Virus record (IMG/VR): IMGVR_UViG_3300008448_000333
Location: 1 to 34,015 of that record
DNA: 34,015 nt
Reading direction: 5' to 3' (one strand)
From: a virus
The position numbers and the translations under genes are program-made. Positions 30,802 through 34,015 of this stretch are shown piece after piece. Every line of letters begins with the position of its first letter. Within the stretch, counting starts at the first letter, position 1. The notes beneath the pieces were generated by a model. That model was given only the letters and a program-made list of their open reading frames with translations, made no database searches and was not told where the DNA came from.

Positions 30802-31361
30802 ACTATTCTTTTAACGACAAGTACAATGACGGCCAGAGTTTGGTGCACCTAATAAATTTAAAATTAGGATCGAATCTCATAGGTTTAGAACTAGGAGTTT
30901 TTAAGGCTCATACTTTCTGCACGTTTTTATCAAATTGTCCAAATATTGAAAAATTATACGGAATAGACGCATTCTTACCTTATGTTGATCAATTGGCAGA
31001 TCCGCCTATTATGTGGGACGAAAAAGCTGTAGATTGTATAAAACACACTGCTATACACAACATTAGATTTTGTGATAATAATCACAAAGCAGAATTAATT
31101 GAAGAGGATAGCTCAAAGGCTTTAGGATTATTCGACGATAAAACTTTCGATTTTATATTCATAGATACTTATATGACTAAAGAACAAAGCGACAAAGACC
31201 TTTGTGAATGGTATCCGAAACTGAAAACTGGGGGTTTATTTTCTGGGCACGATTGGGACAGCGTATTGATTCAACAGTCTGTTCTCGAATTTAGAGATAA
31301 AGAACATATTACTGCACAGCTTAGTTGTTTTGACAACACATGGTGCTGGATCAAAGAATAG
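30789..31361 (+). CDS. Class I SAM-dependent methyltransferase
   Basis: A 190-residue Rossmann-fold methyltransferase. Motif I is IGLELGVFKAHT (31-42), followed by the acidic residue that binds the ribose (YGIDAF, D60). The later motif is FDFIFIDTYMTKEQSDKDLC EWYPKLKTGGLFSGHDW, where IDTYMTKE and the GG-xxx-GHDW pattern resemble the Methyltransf_24-type proteins often found with sugar or small-molecule modification genes. There is no DNA-methyltransferase catalytic motif, so protection of phage DNA is unlikely. Translation is coupled to the upstream oxygenase by a 13-nt overlap. Substrate unknown. Confidence 0.8.
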   Translation: MEKLNYSFNDKYNDGQSLVHLINLKLGSNLIGLELGVFKAHTFCTFLSNCPNIEKLYGIDAFLPYVDQLADPPIMWDEKAVDCIKHTAIHNIRFCDNNHKAELIEEDSSKALGLFDDKTFDFIFIDTYMTKEQSDKDLCEWYPKLKTGGLFSGHDWDSVLIQQSVLEFRDKEHITAQLSCFDNTWCWIKE

Positions 31362-31391
31362 TTGATAATGATTTTGATCGTTAAAGCGGCC

Positions 31392-31399
31392 TTTAAATA
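31392..31399 (+). promoter_or_regulatory. Late promoter TTTAAATA for the second oxygenase
   Basis: TTTAAATA (seven of eight consensus bases), then an 18-nt leader with AGGA before the ATG at 31418. A small TTAAAG/CTTTAA inverted repeat overlaps its 5' side. Confidence 0.6.
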
Positions 31400-31417
31400 T
31401 AATATTAGGAATAATTT

Positions 31418-32047
31418 ATGACATCTATGGTAAATGGGATATTTCCCGGAGAAATTAAAGCCAGCACAACAGTAGCTGGTTGTATTGATATTTTTGAAAA
31501 TGCCTGGCCAAATCCATCTGAAACTATAAAGATGGTCGAAGAAGAAGCATCCAATCCAGACAGCGGAGCTTTTTGGGAACAGGCAGGAACTGTAACCGAT
31601 GGGCCCTTTCAAAATTATAGAACCAATAAGTTGATGGCTATTACACATTTGGCTCAGGTAAGCGGTAATCCCGTTCTGCAAAATATTCATAATCAACTTA
31701 ATCTTTTATTATTAGCGTCAACTATACCTTATGCAAAAAGATTAGGCATACAAGAACCGTTTTGGCACGAGGGTTATAATTTATTAAAGTATCGGGGTGG
31801 AGAAGAATATAAGGCACATTATGACGGCGGTACAGCTATGGCCAGAGCAGTATCTGCATTAGTATACCTTAACAACGATTACAAGGGTGGGGAATTAGAA
31901 TTTACACATTTTGGTGTAAAGATCAAGCCTCAGCCTGGAATGTTAATTCTATTTCCTAGTAATTTTGCTTATACACACGTAGCGCATCCCGTAATCGAAG
32001 GAACAAAATATGCCTTGGTTACTTGGATCAGAGATCGACAAATATGA
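31418..32047 (+). CDS. Prolyl-4-hydroxylase-type 2-oxoglutarate/Fe(II) oxygenase
   Basis: A 209-residue protein whose C-terminal half matches the prolyl-4-hydroxylase-like family: YRGGEEYKAHYDGG with H134 and D136, SALVYLNNDYKGGELEFTHF, PQPGMLILFPS, then YTHVAHPVIEGTKYALVTWI with H187 and K198 as the 2-oxoglutarate contact. This is the clearest oxygenase of the cluster. Members hydroxylate proline in proteins or act on small molecules. It has its own late-type promoter and leader. The stop overlaps the next start as ATGA, implying coupled synthesis with the unknown protein downstream. Confidence 0.9.
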   Translation: MTSMVNGIFPGEIKASTTVAGCIDIFENAWPNPSETIKMVEEEASNPDSGAFWEQAGTVTDGPFQNYRTNKLMAITHLAQVSGNPVLQNIHNQLNLLLLASTIPYAKRLGIQEPFWHEGYNLLKYRGGEEYKAHYDGGTAMARAVSALVYLNNDYKGGELEFTHFGVKIKPQPGMLILFPSNFAYTHVAHPVIEGTKYALVTWIRDRQI

Positions 32048-32811
32048 TTTTTAACAAATCTAAAGAAATCGTTTTAGATTGTTTTACTCATGTTCCGTAT
32101 GTCTACGATCATGCAAAAATAGATCATGCAACAAAATTTATTCCAAATTGGTGGAAAGAAACTCCTGCTGTGAATGTTGACAGCGAAGCTACTATTAAAA
32201 ATTGTCCTGGATTTATTGAATTTTATAAAAAAGGCATCGTTATTCCTTCATGGTTTGAAATGGATGTAGATATCTTAGAACAAGGGAATCCTGAATTGTA
32301 TAGATGGCAGGCCAGCAATCAAGATGTTAGTACAGATAACTCTCACAAACCTTCTCAGTTTTTTGGATTTGCTGGCGAGTCTGGTAAAAATATCAAAATA
32401 ACTAGCCCGTGGGCCTTTAGAACCAAAGAAGAAATTTATTTTACCTGGACGCAGCCAACTTGGAATATGAGGGATCTGCTATGCGATTTAACGATATTGC
32501 CAGCAACCGTAAACTATAAATTTCAACACGCTACAGAGATTAATTTTTTTATCGTTAATCAACTGCAGAGTAAAAAAATAAATATTTCACCGTTAACACC
32601 ATTGGCTATTCTGCACCCTCTAACTGAGAGAAAAATAAAAATAAAAAATCATTTAGTAAGCAAAGAAGAATGGCTGAGAATTTTTGGTGTAGATAGGTTT
32701 CTTTTTAGAAGAAATTCAGATGATGCTGTAAAATTTTACAATAGAAAGAAGAAATTGCAAACATCAATAGAAGAAAAATCTTCTTGCCCTTTTAAAAAAT
32801 ACTTTGGATAA
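32044..32811 (+). CDS. Unknown protein of the oxygenase cluster
   Basis: The start is taken as the ATG at 32044, overlapping the previous stop (ATGA), giving 255 residues. Recognisable parts are IVLDCFTHVPYVYDHAKIDH, IPNWWKE, IKNCPGFIEFYKKGIVIPSW, KITSPWAFRTKEEIYFTW and TPLAILHPLTERKIKI. The IKNCPGF...GxVIPxW and SPWxxRT elements recur in uncharacterised proteins of marine viruses, as far as I recall. It may have a cupin-like beta fold, as Trp- and His-containing strands alternate, but I see no confident metal-binding set. It ends with a Lys-rich tail. Its place between two oxygenases suggests a partner or a further modifying enzyme. Confidence 0.75.
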   Translation: MIFNKSKEIVLDCFTHVPYVYDHAKIDHATKFIPNWWKETPAVNVDSEATIKNCPGFIEFYKKGIVIPSWFEMDVDILEQGNPELYRWQASNQDVSTDNSHKPSQFFGFAGESGKNIKITSPWAFRTKEEIYFTWTQPTWNMRDLLCDLTILPATVNYKFQHATEINFFIVNQLQSKKINISPLTPLAILHPLTERKIKIKNHLVSKEEWLRIFGVDRFLFRRNSDDAVKFYNRKKKLQTSIEEKSSCPFKKYFG

Positions 32812-32814
32812 AAT

Positions 32815-33456
32815 ATGAGTACACAAAACGAATTTGCTAAAAAAGGTTATTGTATAGTTAGATCTGCGATATCTGATGAGTTGAGAGATTTTGTAACACA
32901 GACATTGTTATTCGATGAGAGTCAACGATTTGTACCTGGCATCAACGGAGAGGACGCCCAGGTTCCTGGATCATACGCTTCTTATGCTAATCCGATCACA
33001 GAAACAGTTTTACTACATCTACAAAAAACTATGGAAGAAGCTACTGGCTTAAAACTCCATCCTACTTATTCTTATTACAGGATTTATAGAAACGGCGCAG
33101 AATTAGTTAAGCATACTGATAGACAATCTTGTGAAATATCTTGTACTTTGTGTTTTAACTATAGTTACGATGACAAATCATTTAGTTGGCCTATTTACAT
33201 TGCAAACGATTTTCCTGCTGATCTTAAACCGGGTGATATGTTAATTTACCGAGGAATGGATTTGCCCCATTGGAGGTATCCGCTGAATCATTCTGAGGAT
33301 GTTTGGCACGCACAAGGGTTTTTTCATTATGTTAATCAAGATGGGCCCTGTGCCGATTTTAAATTCGATAAGAGGGAGCAGCTAGGATTACTACCGGAAG
33401 AAAAAAGAACACAGATAAAAAGTTTTTCTAATAAATCTTATTTAGAATTCAAATGA
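32815..33456 (+). CDS. 2-oxoglutarate/Fe(II)-dependent oxygenase-like protein 3
   Basis: A 213-residue protein with ligands H100 and D102 (LVKHTDRQSCEISCTL) and a distal LPHWRYPL at 151-157 with H152 and R154, followed by WHAQGFFHYVNQDGP. The N-terminus GYCIVRSAISDELRDFV is typical of phytanoyl-type and related oxygenases. The family pattern KHTDR...LPHW occurs in phage and marine bacterial genes. Starts 3 nt after the previous stop and ends with ATGA overlap to the next gene. Substrate unknown. Confidence 0.85.
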   Translation: MSTQNEFAKKGYCIVRSAISDELRDFVTQTLLFDESQRFVPGINGEDAQVPGSYASYANPITETVLLHLQKTMEEATGLKLHPTYSYYRIYRNGAELVKHTDRQSCEISCTLCFNYSYDDKSFSWPIYIANDFPADLKPGDMLIYRGMDLPHWRYPLNHSEDVWHAQGFFHYVNQDGPCADFKFDKREQLGLLPEEKRTQIKSFSNKSYLEFK

Positions 33457-34015
33457 TAGACTCTTGGTTTCCCACTTTAATTTCTCATGAAGTTTTAGAA
33501 GAATTCAAAGATAGAAATTCTTATTTTTCTAATAAAGCCTATTCTATTCAAAAAAATAATGAAAACTTAACAGGTACATCTTGGAACTGTGATACGTACA
33601 ACACGTTGGGCAAATTTAATTATAAGCTTGATAATGATCAACAAATAAATCAACTGATTAATATCTGTAAATTAAAAGTATTAGAATTTTCTCGGCAGTA
33701 CGGCATCAATAAATCTCTAGATAGTCTTAGCTGTGACGAGCTTTGGTTTAATATTGGAGCTGTGGGAAATTTTCAAGAATATCATCAACACAGTGATTCA
33801 CATTTTAGTCTTGTCTACTATGTTAAAGCAAATAATAATTGCGGAAATATTTTATTTAAAACTATTGAATCTTTTGCAGATATGTGTCAACTGCCTATCG
33901 ATGCCGGTAATTATACATCGGCTTCATATAAAAGCTGTTTTTATACTCCAAAAGAATCGATGATTTTGATTTTTAGATCAAATCTACTACATATGGTAGA
34001 AAAAAACAATAGCGA
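33453..34015 (+). CDS. 2-oxoglutarate/Fe(II) oxygenase-like protein 4 (TIGR02466-like), cut by window edge
   Basis: The frame runs from an ATG at 33453 (MIDSWFPTLISHEVLEEFKD) to the window edge, 187 residues. It shows WFNIGAVGNFQEYHQHSDSH with H113 and D115 as candidate iron ligands, FSLVYYVKANN, and PKESMILIFRSNLLHMVEKN with H180 as distal ligand. The opening 'WFPT...' and the strand order resemble the TIGR02466 family of putative 2OG-Fe(II) oxygenases. The last part, which should hold the 2-oxoglutarate-binding Arg, is outside the window. The ATGA overlap ties it to oxygenase 3. Confidence 0.75.
   Translation, partial: MIDSWFPTLISHEVLEEFKDRNSYFSNKAYSIQKNNENLTGTSWNCDTYNTLGKFNYKLDNDQQINQLINICKLKVLEFSRQYGINKSLDSLSCDELWFNIGAVGNFQEYHQHSDSHFSLVYYVKANNNCGNILFKTIESFADMCQLPIDAGNYTSASYKSCFYTPKESMILIFRSNLLHMVEKNNS

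Noticed and set aside
31271-31696. Minus-strand open frame opposite the methyltransferase and second oxygenase
   Set aside because: It is antisense to two well-supported genes, with Cys/Phe/Ile-rich composition and no start signal.
1-34015. tRNA genes, integrase, attachment sites or insertion sequences
   Set aside because: I looked in the gaps for cloverleaf-like segments and for transposase or integrase motifs and saw none; a dedicated tRNA search would still be needed to exclude a hidden tRNA.

Overview
The window looks like part of a T4-like contractile-tailed phage genome (aquatic myovirus, related in gene content to the cyanophage/SAR11-phage branch of T4-like viruses). The case rests on a set of T4 core genes recognisable by sequence: UvsX, gp32, gp17 (large terminase), gp16, gp4, gp19, gp18, gp13 and gp15, a gp1-type dNMP kinase, and T4-type late promoters (NATAAATA). 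Capsid genes (gp20-gp23) are not in the window. The host is not shown directly. One small cargo gene (3159-3362) looks like a secreted Ala/Pro/Lys-rich protein of betaproteobacteria, so a freshwater betaproteobacterial host is a reasonable guess, no more.

Layout. (1) 1-3362, minus strand: replication/recombination block with a UvsY-like gene cut by the window edge, a small acidic protein, UvsX, a small ORF, gp32, a start-less ORF remnant and the host-like signal-peptide gene. It is bounded by terminators at 1795-1833, 2952-2979 and 3454-3475. (2) 3498-15200, minus strand: packaging and tail block comprising a large uncharacterised protein, TerL (gp17), three uncharacterised late proteins, gp16, gp4, a further uncharacterised protein, a tube-fold baseplate-type protein, the tail tube (gp19) and a very large sheath (gp18). 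(3) 15308-20434, mixed strands: a plus-strand HNH-like protein converging on a minus-strand dNMP kinase, gp13 on minus, then a plus-strand operon (conserved virion protein, gp15, degenerate NUDIX-like protein, small helical protein). (4) 20440-30188, mostly minus: a 2065-aa virion protein, a repeat-rich fibre, two tandem paralogues and a glycine-rich adhesin-like protein, with one small plus-strand gene at 28174. (5) 30289-34015, plus strand: four different 2-oxoglutarate/Fe(II) oxygenase-like genes, a SAM methyltransferase and one unknown protein.

Regulation. Fifteen late-promoter-like octamers can be placed upstream of genes. Ten of them sit only 4-7 nt before the ATG, so a T4-type transcription start would fall on or next to the start codon and the mRNA would be leaderless or nearly so. 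Four others have 18-34 nt leaders with a clear Shine-Dalgarno, including sheath and tube. All four divergent strand switches (15201-15307, 17049-17081, 28117-28173, 30189-30288) are pairs of outward-facing late promoters. The dNMP kinase instead has a near-consensus host sigma-70 promoter.

Most interesting: the 3.7-kb oxygenase/methyltransferase cluster next to the Gly/Pro-rich adhesin; the near-leaderless late promoter architecture; and a short Trp-containing module that recurs in four different virion proteins, including a sheath expanded to 1144 residues. All names come from reading the protein sequences by eye; no database search was run.
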